A stretch of 64,000 bases of DNA from Spirodela intermedia (Eukaryota; Streptophyta; Magnoliopsida; Alismatales; Araceae): the NCBI GenBank assembly GCA_902729315.2, contig LR746266.1, positions 67,001 to 131,000 on the forward strand. The letters are read 5' to 3'. Both the position numbers and the translations under genes were made by a program. The notes under the pieces were generated by a model. That model saw nothing but the letters and a program-made list of their open reading frames with translations. It did not search any database and was not told the DNA's origin. Below are positions 11,408 to 22,353 of this stretch, in pieces (the first letter of the stretch is position 1; each line of letters opens with the position of its first letter).

Positions 11408-14028
11408 ATGGAGCACCGCGACCACAGCAGGACAGTGTGCCTTGGGATATCCGACGTCGCCCTGGAATTCGTCATGGGCCACATCGACGACACCAGGGAC
11501 CGGGACGCCATCTCTCGGGTCTGCAGAAAGTGGTATCACATCGACTCCATAACCCGGAAGCACATCACCATCGCGCTCTGCTACTCCACCACTCCCACCC
11601 GCCTCTGCCAGAGGTTCCCCAGACTGGAGTCGCTCAAGCTCAAGGGGAAGCCGCGGGCGGCCATGTTCAACTTGATACCAGAGGACTGGGGAGGGTACGC
11701 TAGGCCCTGGATCAATGCGATCGCAGGAGCCTTGGACTGCCTCAAGGAGATTCACCTCCGGAGGATGATTGTGAAGGATGTGGACCTTGAGGTGCTAATT
11801 AGAGCTCGGGGGCCCAGGCTTGTCGTCTTGAAGCTGGATAAGTGCTCCGGATTTTCTACCGATGGTCTGAAGCTACTTGCCCGTTCTTGCAGGTATCCGC
11901 TTACCATATCATTTTTGTGATATCTGGTCCAGTGTCATTCGTAACATCTCCCCCTACTCATTCTGTCGGTTTGTTCTGTCTCACCTGCCTCTTCCGATGT
12001 GTCGGGGACAATCAACCGTGAGTTTGTACCCTGCACCTCAGAAGATTCTCGCGTTTATGGACGCTTGATGCTGAATGATTGTTACTCGAGCAAGAGGGAA
12101 CATTTCGTGTCGTTGTACCGCCATCGTCCCAGTTGAATCCATGTTCTATTTTAGTAGTACAGTCACCCAGTTATCTGGGAAAGAACAGAAGTAGGAGTTG
12201 AAATCGGCGAGACTGGCCAGGAGCATGCGCCAGCGTTCCCGTCCGAAGAGTTCTTGGTCCGACGACGTTGTTCAACTTTTTCCCGGGTGTCTAAAGGTTA
12301 TTTGCAACTTTTCGGGCTGCTGGACGCCGGAAAACTTCTGAACGGAGTGCTGCACCGGCGTATACTGAGGGTTGACTGGCGCTACAGGCAGGAGTAGCCG
12401 CCGTTTCGGGGCTTGTCAAGATCTATGCCCAGCATCTGTGTGGCACGATCGATTCGATTTGGGGCCGGGGGGAGAGAGGGGGGGGTGGGGTGGGTGTGAA
12501 CGGAGATAGACTATAGAGGAGGTGGGACCGTGTCACTCCCTAATCTCCCACATTCATAGTTTCGTGTACTTCATTACTACCCAGTAGGTTTTGCGTTACC
12601 CTTTAGACGATGGCATGGCATTTGACCACATCGATCTTGCGCAGTTGCCTGAGGACCCTGTTTCTGGAAGAGAGTTCCATCACCGAGAAAGATGGTGACT
12701 GGCTACACGAGCTCGCCGTCAACAACAGTCATCTGGAGGCTTTGAATTTCTACATGACCGAGCTCCGAGCCATTTCATGCGACGACCTACTGCTGATAGC
12801 CAAAAACTGCAGGTTCTTGACGTCCCTAAAGATCAGCGATTGCGACGTCCTCGATCTCGTAAACTTCTTCCGTGCAGCTACGGCGCTGGAGGAGTTTGGC
12901 GGGGGTTCATTCAACGACCAAGGGGGAGCAGCGCACGGGTATCAGGTCGTCCGGTTTCCTCCCAGGCTTTGTCGTCTGGGTCTGAGCTTCATGGGAACGA
13001 ACGAGATGCCAATAATTTTCCCATTTGCTACGAATCTGAAGAAGCTGGACCTGCAGTTCACGTTTCTCAGCACCGAGGACCACTGCCAACTAATTCAGAA
13101 ATGTCCCGCACTGGAGGTTCTCGAGGTACTGTTCCTCCCGGCACCCTGCGTCTCCTCCCCCTCAGAGCGCCGTTCGGTTCTCCAAGTTATTTACTTTTTG
13201 GCCGCTCGGCGGCTGATGGATGATAAGCAGGTGAGGAACGTGATAGGGGACCGAGGATTGGAGATCGTTGCCGAGCGATGCAAGAAGCTGAGGAGGCTCA
13301 GGATAGAGAGAGGGGAGGACGAATACGAGGACGAGCAGGGGAAGGTCTCACACAGGGGCCTTTCGGCCCTAGCGCAGGGCTGCTTGGAGCTCGAGTACCT
13401 TGCGGTGTACGTGTCCGACATCTCCAACTCGGCCTTCGAAACCATTGGCGCCTTCAGTAAGAACATGCGAGACTTCCGGCTAGTGTTGCTCGACCGAGAG
13501 GAGAGGATAACGGAGCTACCGCTGGACAACGGGGTGCGGGCTCTCCTGAGGGGATGCACCAATCTGCAGAGATTCGCCCTCTACCTCCGGCATGGCGGGT
13601 TGACGGACACTGGGCTCCGCTACATCGGGCAGCTGAGCAGGAACGTCAGGTACATGCTTTTGGGGTACGTGGGAGAGTCCGACGGGGGCCTCCTGGACTT
13701 CTCGAGGGGATGCCCCCAGCTGCAGAAGCTGGAGCTGAGGGGATGCTGCTTCAGCGAGCGGGCGCTGGCGCTGGCGGTGCTGCGGCTGAGCTCGCTCAAG
13801 TACCTCTGGGTGCAGGGCTACAACGCCTCCCCCGACGGCGCCGACCTTCTGAACATGGCGCGTAGATTCAGGAACATCGAATTCATTCCCCCCCGGAAGC
13901 TCTACGTGGAAGATCCCGACCGGGGCACCGTGGCCATCGAGCAGCCCGCGCAGATCCTTGCCTACTACTCCCTCGCCGGCCAGAGGAACGACTACCCGGA
14001 CTCCGTCGTCCCCATCCACCCCTCATAA
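11408..14028 (+). CDS. COI1: COI1, F-box/LRR jasmonate co-receptor
   Basis: COI1 is the F-box subunit of the SCF ubiquitin ligase that binds JA-Ile and recruits JAZ repressors for degradation in the nucleus. Exons 11408-11892, 12645-13125 and 13231-14028 join in frame to 587 residues, close to the usual 590, and the three-exon layout is that of plant COI1. The N-terminal F-box-like region (SDVALEFVMGHIDD, CRKWYHID) is followed by leucine-rich repeats. Family signatures include KGKPRAAMFNLIPEDWGGY near residue 80 (its arginine is part of the hormone pocket), VRNVIGDRGLE opening exon 3, FRLVLLDREERITELPLDN, RYMLLGYVGES and the C-terminal ILAYYSLAGQR. Intron 1 is 752 bp. Intron 2 is only 105 bp and has no stop in frame. 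TIR1/AFB auxin receptors are related but lack these blocks. No damage is seen. Confidence 0.95.
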
Positions 14029-14535
14029 CGCGGCTTTTCTCTTCGATCACGTGTCGGCCGGCCAGCCCCGCCGGTGGAGACAGCTCCAGTCTTTCTACTT
14101 TTTTCCTGCTGCGTTTCCTCCTGAAATATCTATGTTTTACTTTCTATTCTCCCTCTCCCTCGTCCCCACCCGCCGCTTCTCTCGGTGTGGTTGATGTTCT
14201 CGTCGAAGCAGGCTTACGTCGGAAGCCACGCCGTCGGTCCCTGCTTTTGACGACTGCCCTCTCGTCTTTGCTCGTCGAGATCCCCGGAGGATGGCGGCGG
14301 CGTCGAACATCCCCGTGCATCGTAATCCTCGTTCAAAACCGCTTCTGAAGGGCGCTGCCTCCCTCTTGTCCTAGCGAGGTGGATGAACTCTCAAACTTTC
14401 GGTCGGGGGTGTCGCTGGGGAGGACTCCGAGAGACGCGGTCGGCCGGTTCACTACCAACCATTCACACAGGGAGGTAAGATAGGCTGGTAGAGGATGCTC
14501 GACGCCGATTTCGTGGAAGAATAACTAGACCATCC
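14029..14535 (+). other. COI1 3' flank
   Basis: Sequence after the COI1 stop, CT-rich at first and then mixed. It probably includes the 3' UTR. No gene or repeat is recognised before the copia LTR begins at 14536. Confidence 0.5.
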
Positions 14536-14939
14536 TGTTGAGATATAGATTATATTTCTATTGGACTCGATAAGATGAATTGACTATGGGCCTGCTGGGC
14601 CACACACTAGCCCAACGACCAGTGGACTGAGAGGGAGGCGAACCGTTTTCTATTTACCGTTATATTGAAGGTCATATTTCTAATGTCTCACGAGTTGAGA
14701 GAGAGTATAAAAACTATCACGATTTTGTATCTAGATATGATTTTACGAGAAAAATATAATTTTATCTCACTTACGTACACTCTCTCATTTGTTCGCCTTC
14801 TCTCCCTCGGCAGAGAATACGAAGATAGATCGGCTGATCTCAAAATTTCGGTGAGTTTTTTATCTACATTCTTGCCACATCTTCAATTTCATTATCTATT
14901 TATTTCTATCACTGGTTTTATCTAATAAGATCCTCTACA
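14536..14939 (+). repeat. Ty1/copia 5' LTR
   Basis: The segment opens with TGTTGAGATATAG and closes with CTCTACA, so it has the TG...CA ends expected of an LTR and a length of about 404 bp. It contains a TATA-like GAGAGTATAAAAAC at about 14700. A degraded initiator-methionine primer-binding site follows immediately (14942-14953) and then gag-like sequence. No matching 3' LTR was found downstream. Confidence 0.75.
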
Positions 14940-17870
14940 AGTGATATCAACAAGGTTAGAAGTGACATAGAAAAACAGTGAGCATTTTATCTGCAAAACA
15001 TGACGTGACGGATCTGCTTGTTCAGTAAGGTTAGATGATTGATACATTTAATTTTGGTGAAGAGTGACGGATCTGCTTGTTCAGTAAGGTATTGATAAGA
15101 CATTATATGAAAAGCAAAAGAAACCTAAAACCAACGACGAATGATAGTGAAAAGACCTCAAGTTGAGAGCAGTTAGTACCACTCAATTATCTTGTAGATA
15201 ATGCTTTAGATAAAGATTCACTTGCTAATATTTGGACAGAATTTGGTAGTTATTTTATGCCAAAATATTTTCCAAATAAATTATTTCTTGTACAAAAGTA
15301 TATATGGGCTTAAGACGAAAGATATAATTGATATTAAAATAATAAATAATTTTAGTGAGATCCTTAGCGATCTGTTGAAATTAAAGGTTAACTTTGGAAG
15401 ATGAAGATAAGGCATTGATCCTCCATAACTTTGATCCCTGACTTGTATGAGTATTTCGTAACAACACTATTGTGAGGAAAATAAATTCTTAATATTGAAG
15501 AGGTGACAACAACTCTCTGATACTATTAATAGATGAAATTAAACTATGAAACTGCACAAACTAAAGGACTAATGGCTAAAGGAAGAAAGTTTGAGAGAAA
15601 GAGAAAAGTTAATCAAAGAGGAGCAAATCACAATCAAGGTTAAAATCTAAAGCACGTTTGATTAAGAATGTGTATTGCTATAAGTGATATAAGAAGGATT
15701 ATTTAAGAGATTAATCAAAGTTAAACCATGAAAAAGGTTGTAAGCTTCACCCTTTTAATTCTACAAATGTTTCAAAGGATGAGACAATAAGTATTGATGG
15801 AGATATATTGTCAACACTCATTGCAATAGAAAACTTGCTCATAACAATATTCTCTAAGTGCAAATAGTCATAGATAATAAATTCAGAAAAACTTGCATCA
15901 TTCATTGTCTAAATTTGGACTAGTTTGACACTTCCAAGTCAATTAATTCAATCAATGTTGTTATGGGCAATGATGATTCTTATAAGGTCATTGGAATTTT
16001 TACCATTAAAATTAAAATCTTTTATACTACTTTGATAACTTTAAGAAATATGAGACATGTTCTTGATCTCATGAAGAACCTAATTTTTTTGGAAACATTA
16101 TATTTAGATGTCTTTACTTATAATATAAAAAATAGAACAGTAAAAATAAGTCTTAATAGTGATGAAATGAAAAGAATTTGCTAGAGAATATTTCCTAAAC
16201 CTTGAAAACTATATGCTCTATTCATTCATGTTACAAGTGAGGATCATTGTTTAAGTTTATATTAACTCTTTGCAAATATACTTTGGATTTACTTAATTCT
16301 TTGTGGATGGTATGCTAATAGTTGCCAAAGATATGAATGCCATTGTCATACTGAAATCTTTGTTGAATAAAAAATTTGAGATGAAACATCTAGACTCAAC
16401 TAAAAAAAATACTTGACATGCAAATTAATACATAAAAGAAATATGAACAGCTATGGCTCTCAAAAAATAAATAGATATAAAAAATACTAGAGTTGTTTTT
16501 TATGAGAAATATTAAATAGGTGAGTATTGATAACACGTGAATCATGAGTTATAAACAGATCTTAAACAGGAGTATTTTGAACATTGAGGGTGCTTTCGTG
16601 ATTTTACTAAATTCTCCACTATCAATTCTAGTGATTTATTACTCTAGTAGGTGTCTCTTCCTTCTCTGGTGCTCTCTTCTAGGCCGTCAGATCCTTCTCC
16701 CATCATAGCGCTGTCTCCTCACTCCTACGAGCACCTCTTTTTGATGAAAGAAAAAAAGAATAGTGACACCATGTTAGCTTCGAAATGATTGAAGTTTCCA
16801 TTTATCTTAGGTTATATATCAATTAGAAATTTAGGAGTATAAATTATGATTCCTTTGATTACATGTTTAACATTCTTCATATCTGATAAATCAGATCTTG
16901 ATACACTGCTCCCTTCTTCCTTTCCAGTCCACGACCTCTAGTTCTCTTTCCCCCTCTATAATTCATTAGAATGAGTATAAATCAGTCAATCCAAATTCTC
17001 CTCTGAGATGACCTGACTTGCCACTATCTACAATTATTTTGTGAATCAGACTTAAACATAATTAATAATATCTTTGATTGATGAGATTAAGGACCAACAA
17101 CACCTATAGTAAATCTAACTCATCAAGTACCCTTTTACTAAACCTTATAGTGATAAAAAAAGAAGAAAAAGGTACCAAAAAATATTTACAAATTGATCAA
17201 GAATGTAGTTGTATGTAGAGCTTCATTAGCCACAACTATAGACAACACATTATTTTAACACTTGAGGTAATACCATTTTTAGTGAAAAAAGTATAAAGTA
17301 GCTCCATACGGGATGTCTAATCAAGGGAGTCAAAATCTTATACATTAAAATTTTAGAAATATTATGTTATAAGATACCAATCTATGATTTGATTATAAGT
17401 AAGAAATGAGTTTTGAATTATGGCTATTAAGATGTCTAGGAACTCATGAATCTTAACTCAAAATATAAATATAATCACTTTTGGACTTTTATTGATGATC
17501 ACTCAACAAAATTTTGAATTTAATTTATGAATCATAAGTCAAAGATTTTTGTAAAAATATAGGTGTGAAAAATAGAAGTTGAAAACAAAAAAATGAGTAA
17601 TGTAAAAGTTTTGAGAATTCATAATGGTGCAAAGTATGAAGATATTAATTAAAGGTGACGTTGATGTAAATTTTACAAGTGATTTAAATAGTTGTCAACC
17701 TATGACATTATATGCATATTCTTGTAGAGGGACCACTTAATTGTAAATCCACATTTGAAGTGACAATAGCATTATGTATGACACAAGCTAAGTATATGAC
17801 AATGACTGAGGTTCTTAACAAAACTTTGTAAATGAAAGGTGGACTGCCTCTAATTGAGAGGTTTAATCAT
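14940..17870 (+). mobile_element. Decayed Ty1/copia interior
   Basis: Heavily mutated copia polyprotein pieces are readable across frames. A gag-like block with a degraded zinc-knuckle region lies around 15400-15750. A protease/pre-integrase block is at 15960-16190 (MGNDDSYKVIGIFTIKIK then NMRHVLDLMKNLIFL). A reverse transcriptase block with FVDGMLIVAKDMNAI (degraded YVDDMLI) is at 16290-16540. An integrase block with TFIDDHST is near 17490, and an RNase H block is at 17660-17860. RT lies before INT, which is not the copia order, so the piece is rearranged or two elements are nested. The segment 16550-17290 is not assigned. Many stops and indels make it non-functional. Confidence 0.75.
14942..14953 (+). 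other. Copia primer-binding site (tRNA-iMet type)
   Basis: TGATATCAACAA directly after the LTR is a mutated form of TGGTATCAGAGC, the usual plant copia primer-binding site complementary to the 3' end of initiator tRNA-Met. Confidence 0.6.
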
Positions 17871-18040
17871 TGCTTGAATTTTATTTAAATACCAACATAT
17901 TCAAAAGGAAGATATCTTCTTGGATTAAATTGAAGATGGAGTACTAAACTTTAACGTTTAAAATAATTGGCATATTTGTTGCACTTTAGGCTGAACTTTG
18001 ATAAAAAAAGGAGGGCTAAACTGATCGTATTCTAATTATA

Positions 18041-18510
18041 GATGTGGGTCAACTATTTCTATAGTTTTTTATCACCTTTCTTTGAACCTTATCATAAGGC
18101 CTTTATTTATGTGCACTCTCTTAGAACACCCATCTTCTTAGATTATGCTATACCAATTACTCACCACACAACTAATGATTATTGAGCTCAACTCGTGCAG
18201 AATATTAATTTGAAGTTATCTTCTAAAGTAATAACTTTAGGAGGTCAATGGTTGTTTACAGATTTCAACTTCCTTGAGTGATTAAATAAGGATTTAATCA
18301 TAGGTTTTTTCTACGAAGATTATGAAGTATTTCACCAGGAATTGTTTCTAAGTAAGTGCATTGACTTGGAGAATGTCTAGAAAGCCAATGAAGAGGATAA
18401 TAAAACATACTAGACTGTCTATTATCATTTTCTTAAAGGGAATTTGGTTGAATGTAAAAGGCCTGGCACTTCAATTTAGTTGAAGAAGAACTCATGTAGT
18501 TTGATTTTGA
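18041..18510 (+). pseudogene. Unidentified decayed reading frame
   Basis: One frame starting ATGTGG at about 18041 runs for some 155 codons, broken only by a few stops (two TGA, three or more TAG). Each is one transition away from CGA, TGG or CAG. Composition looks protein-like: readable pieces include FEPYHKAFIYVHSLRTPIFL, GGQWLFTDFNFLE and GFFYEDYEVFHQELF. I do not recognise the family. It sits between a copia relic and an Athila-family LTR, so it could be part of another mobile element or a captured gene. Confidence 0.4.
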
Positions 18511-19109
18511 TTAATTGAGTCATTAATTTTTTTTTGTTTGACCAACTAAGAATGTCATTATAATTCATATATAAATATTACAAAAAATGTCCACAAAACT
18601 CTCAAAATAGTACACAAGTTAGAGAAGATCATTCAAAACTAATTTGTTATTAAAGAGTTGTTGAATTTATAGGGAAATGAGATTTAAAAAACTCTTGTAT
18701 TTATGTTTTTTTAAAATTTTAAACTCTAAAATTAGTTATAAATTCAAACAAATGGAAATTAATAGGAAATTACCTTTAAGAGCTTAGATATCCTCTATGA
18801 AAATTAATACACATGATCATTTAGTAATAATCTTTATATACATACATATTATATCTAAAGCATATCGATTTAATCTTTGTAAGGATCCATTACTATAGAA
18901 ATATAGTTGATAATACATGTCAAAATAAAGTAATGATTTAGAAATCAAAACTTATTCAAATTACCTCAAAAAAATTAGGATCATCTATTAAATACATTGA
19001 ATCACAATCAATATGTAAAATCATAATTTTGAAGATAAAAAGTATTTAATTTTTTTTCAAATAATACTCATTAATATTTAGAAAATTTAAAGTGATAATA
19101 CAGGCAATC

Positions 19110-20600
19110 TGATAAATTTTTATTATCATGAGTTATTAATTAATAAATAATATAATTTTAGTTATAATATGATAAATAGACTTATATTAATGTTAAACTG
19201 TAAAAAATAGTTTTTAATTAGTTAATGTGAGCTTTTGGCTAATTATGTGATTTTATGTGAATTTATATAATTTTTATAATCTTATTTTTGAGATAATGAA
19301 GATAAATAAAATAAAATAAAATAAAAAGATAGAAAAAATGGGGGACCTGTTGGTCAATTAAGCTTTAGATAAAAATATAGTTGGGTGAAGTCATGAGCAA
19401 GGGTCGAGCCACTAAAGATGGTCCAATGAGAGCATGTGTATGTCACTCTCTTTCCATGTCATCAGTGGCTAATCGAGCATGGGACAAAGAGTGGTCGTAC
19501 ACATACGAGAAAGAAACTAATTAATTTTTAAATCTCATATTACTATATATTTGTCTCAAAATTCAGTGAATAATCGATGTGGGACTAAACTTCAGTCATA
19601 CTTTTGATTTTATAATTATTGTACCTCAAATACTTCTTATTTATTAGAAAGAGGTACCTTGATGATGTCACTTTATAAAAGTATTTACATATTTATTTTA
19701 CTATCTCTCATATAGATGGGTGACCGACAAGAGTTCAAATCTTACTAGAGTCAAAACTTATATTTTTATCTAATTAAATCATGATTTTCTTACATATCAC
19801 CAATGAAAGATTAAGTCATCAAAATCACTTAATGTGAAAATCTCATTAACATAATTCTTAGAACATTATTACTAAAATTATTGAATGATTCACGATAAAA
19901 AAATCACGAATCTATTAAGTAAATCATCTCTATTTAATTGATAAATAAACTATCATCAAAAAGAAGATAATCCACTGAGAGACGAGCTATCATCTCTTGA
20001 GAGCATATCAGATACAATAGAGACTATCTTCTTATTGTGTGGACCTAAGGATGAAGTTTCTTAACACATGTCCCACCTTCATCTAACTCATCTTCATCAA
20101 GTGATAATTGTCGAAGAGTCACAAAGTTGATATTTTTTCTCTCCATTTGGTGATTGTTATCAAAGATGATTCAATAATATATTTTATTAAACTTTATAAG
20201 AAAATTTAAAGATTGTCCACAAAGAGCTTTTGAAGTAATAAATACTACATGTTAATCTTTTTAAATGCTTAAAATTCCAACGTATTACTATATCTAAAGA
20301 GAGCTTTGAGGCCATAAACATCATTTAAAAATCCCCTCAAACACACAATTCTGACAATCATTGTCATAAAAGTAAAATTCTAACTTTCTTACTTTTAACT
20401 TAATTTTCACTTCTTTTAATAATAATTTATATGATTTAATTTTTTATACTATTTTTCAATCAATTATAATTTTTCTAACTTTTATAGATCTTAATTTGAC
20501 TAATTAAATCATTTGTAATTAATTACATAAGAATTATTAGATAAAACTCTATTTCTACTTAATTTGCATTTGTCATACACTAATGAATGTAAATTAAGGG
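19110..20600 (+). repeat. Truncated LTR, Athila/Tat-like family
   Basis: The segment begins TGATAAATTTTTATTATCATGAG and aligns by eye along its length with the LTR copies at 38252-38844, 38871-39464, 30419-31440 and 45128-47070. It is in plus orientation and AT-rich, with most CpGs lost. It ends around 20600, about 360 bp short of the expected ...CACATCA end. No internal domain is attached. Confidence 0.75.
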
Positions 20601-21239
20601 AATAAAACCACATGGGGAGCTCAATGGTCATCAACACACAAAGAACATCCTCCATCTTGCTGGATCAGGGCAAAACGTCAGATAGTGGTGGGGCAGTTGC
20701 TCACGGAAGGCATATCCCCAAGTGAGATGTTGTAGAGAACTAGTGGACGACACTGCTGTGGTTAAAGACGATGCCTTGGAAGCCACCGAGTGAGAAGATA
20801 TTGATGTGCCTTTCGATCCGGATGCCACTCCAGGATGAGACGAAGAAGATTCTCTGTGAGAGGTTTTTCAAGCGAGCCACCATCTGTCTATCTGCCTCTG
20901 GATTGGGAGAACATAGAGGCATCAGATGTGCAAGTCACGACAATCTACTCCATTAGTGTGGGCAAAGGTTCTCCGGGGCCTCATCGTGAACCTCATTGGC
21001 CATTCGCACAACATGGTGTGAGATCAGTACAGGTGTCGACACGGTACCAGAGTAGGCGAGTTTCACTGAGGCATCTGGTGAACATTGATGGCCACAGACA
21101 CGTGACATAGCGCGCTGGTGACCAGCAGGCACAAGCAACGTGGGCAGAGATAATAAGGAGAATCATAGAGAGCACCTCCCTCGCAATACTGAGGGAAAAA
21201 TATGAAATGGAAAATGGCCTTTTATCAGGAATACACCCC
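20601..21239. other. Unassigned sequence between the LTR and the SKI2 fragment
   Basis: Moderate-GC DNA with short open frames on both strands. A minus-strand stretch around 20740-20920 (LKNLSQRIFFVSSWSGIRIE) looks protein-like, but I cannot place it in a family. Confidence 0.35.
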
Positions 21240-22353
21240 TTAATCATTAAAATTAATCCGAATTAGAGTAGAAGAAACGACCTTCTCAACAACTCCACGC
21301 CAGAAAAGCATATCAGCAACTTCTTTGACAATAGGAAGAAGACCCGCATGATGGACACCAGTTACTCTCCGCAGGAGGTTTTGGACTCGGATAATCTGGA
21401 GCTAAATTTACATGAAAGATGATCTTTAATCATTGCTTCAACATGTTGTAAAAAAATAAAAAAATAAAAAAAAACACAAAAACCTGTGGAGGTTCCTATC
21501 AGACCCCTTCAGGCGTGAAAATGGCTTATCACAGAATAGGTGGATTTCACTTTTCTCAGAACTGCTAGTAAGGCCGGTGCCAGTCAAGAAGTCTGTTGAC
21601 TTGTCGCAAAGATTCTTTGAGAAGCAGAAAATCACCTGAAAGCAGAAGATTGATTTAGTTTACAGATTTAAAAGTCGTCTGATGATTATCGGGATTAAAA
21701 ACATAAATATGAGTAAATAATAACTTAACGCATATCGGCAAACAAGATCAATCGATTTTTCATTAGTTTTTTTCAAATGGATATATTGGCATCACGAACT
21801 CAACCATAATAATAGGATGCACCTCGAATACTGCATCATTTCACAGACCACATGGCACAGAATATAGGATGTAAACGTTAAGAGAGAAGAATACGAAAAT
21901 TATGCAAACTCCTTACGGTGGCCAGAATGTCTCTGACCTCTACTCCGACCAAAAGTTTCATGATGCCTTTCTCGATCCACACCTTGTGTCCCCGCAGACC
22001 CTGCTCCTCCAGAACTGCTTCCAATGGTAGAAGTTTTCTTCTTGAAAGCATCTTTAGCTGGCATCAGTCCCTGGGGCAAGAAGGTTTCGATTTCGCATAT
22101 TTTATACAATTCTCCGGAATAAAATAAGAAGTGCTCCAGGGGGAAAGGTCTCTTTTTGGTTCTGCTGAAAAATACATAACAGGAAAAAGCTAAAAAGTAA
22201 GAAACGACCCAATGTGCTAAAGCAATTTTCAGGTTGGAGCCTTTTAAAAATGAATTGACAATTGATGCACTTAATCTAGCAATTACCCAGTGACAAAAAA
22301 TTTCCTTCTTTCGTCTGTCCTATCCAATCTGCGAATTCAACTGTGTTTGGCAC
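21240..22353 (-). pseudogene. SKI2: SKI2-like RNA helicase gene fragment (broken)
   Basis: Four consecutive exon-like blocks match the middle of plant SKI2, the DExH helicase of the cytosolic exosome-assisting Ski complex. They lie at 22353-22287 (VPNTVEFADWIGQTKE), 22164-21917 (RPFPLEHFLFYSGELYKICE), 21635-21484 (VIFCFSKNLCDKS, LTSSSEKSEI) and 21395-about 21240 (RVQNLLRRVTGVHHAGLLPI). Splice sites survive between blocks. A one-base loss near 22300 breaks the first block and another near 21487 breaks the end of the third. After GVVEK the frame decays just where the ATETFAMG-type motif should follow. The N-terminal helicase motifs (Walker A, DEVH) and the C-terminal half are absent from both flanks, so this is a truncated, dead fragment. 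Confidence 0.8.

Noticed and set aside
12610-12644. ATG at 12610 as the start of a separate COI1-like gene
   Set aside because: It lies in intron 1. Exon 1 from 11408 joins at 12645 in frame and supplies the F-box and first LRRs.
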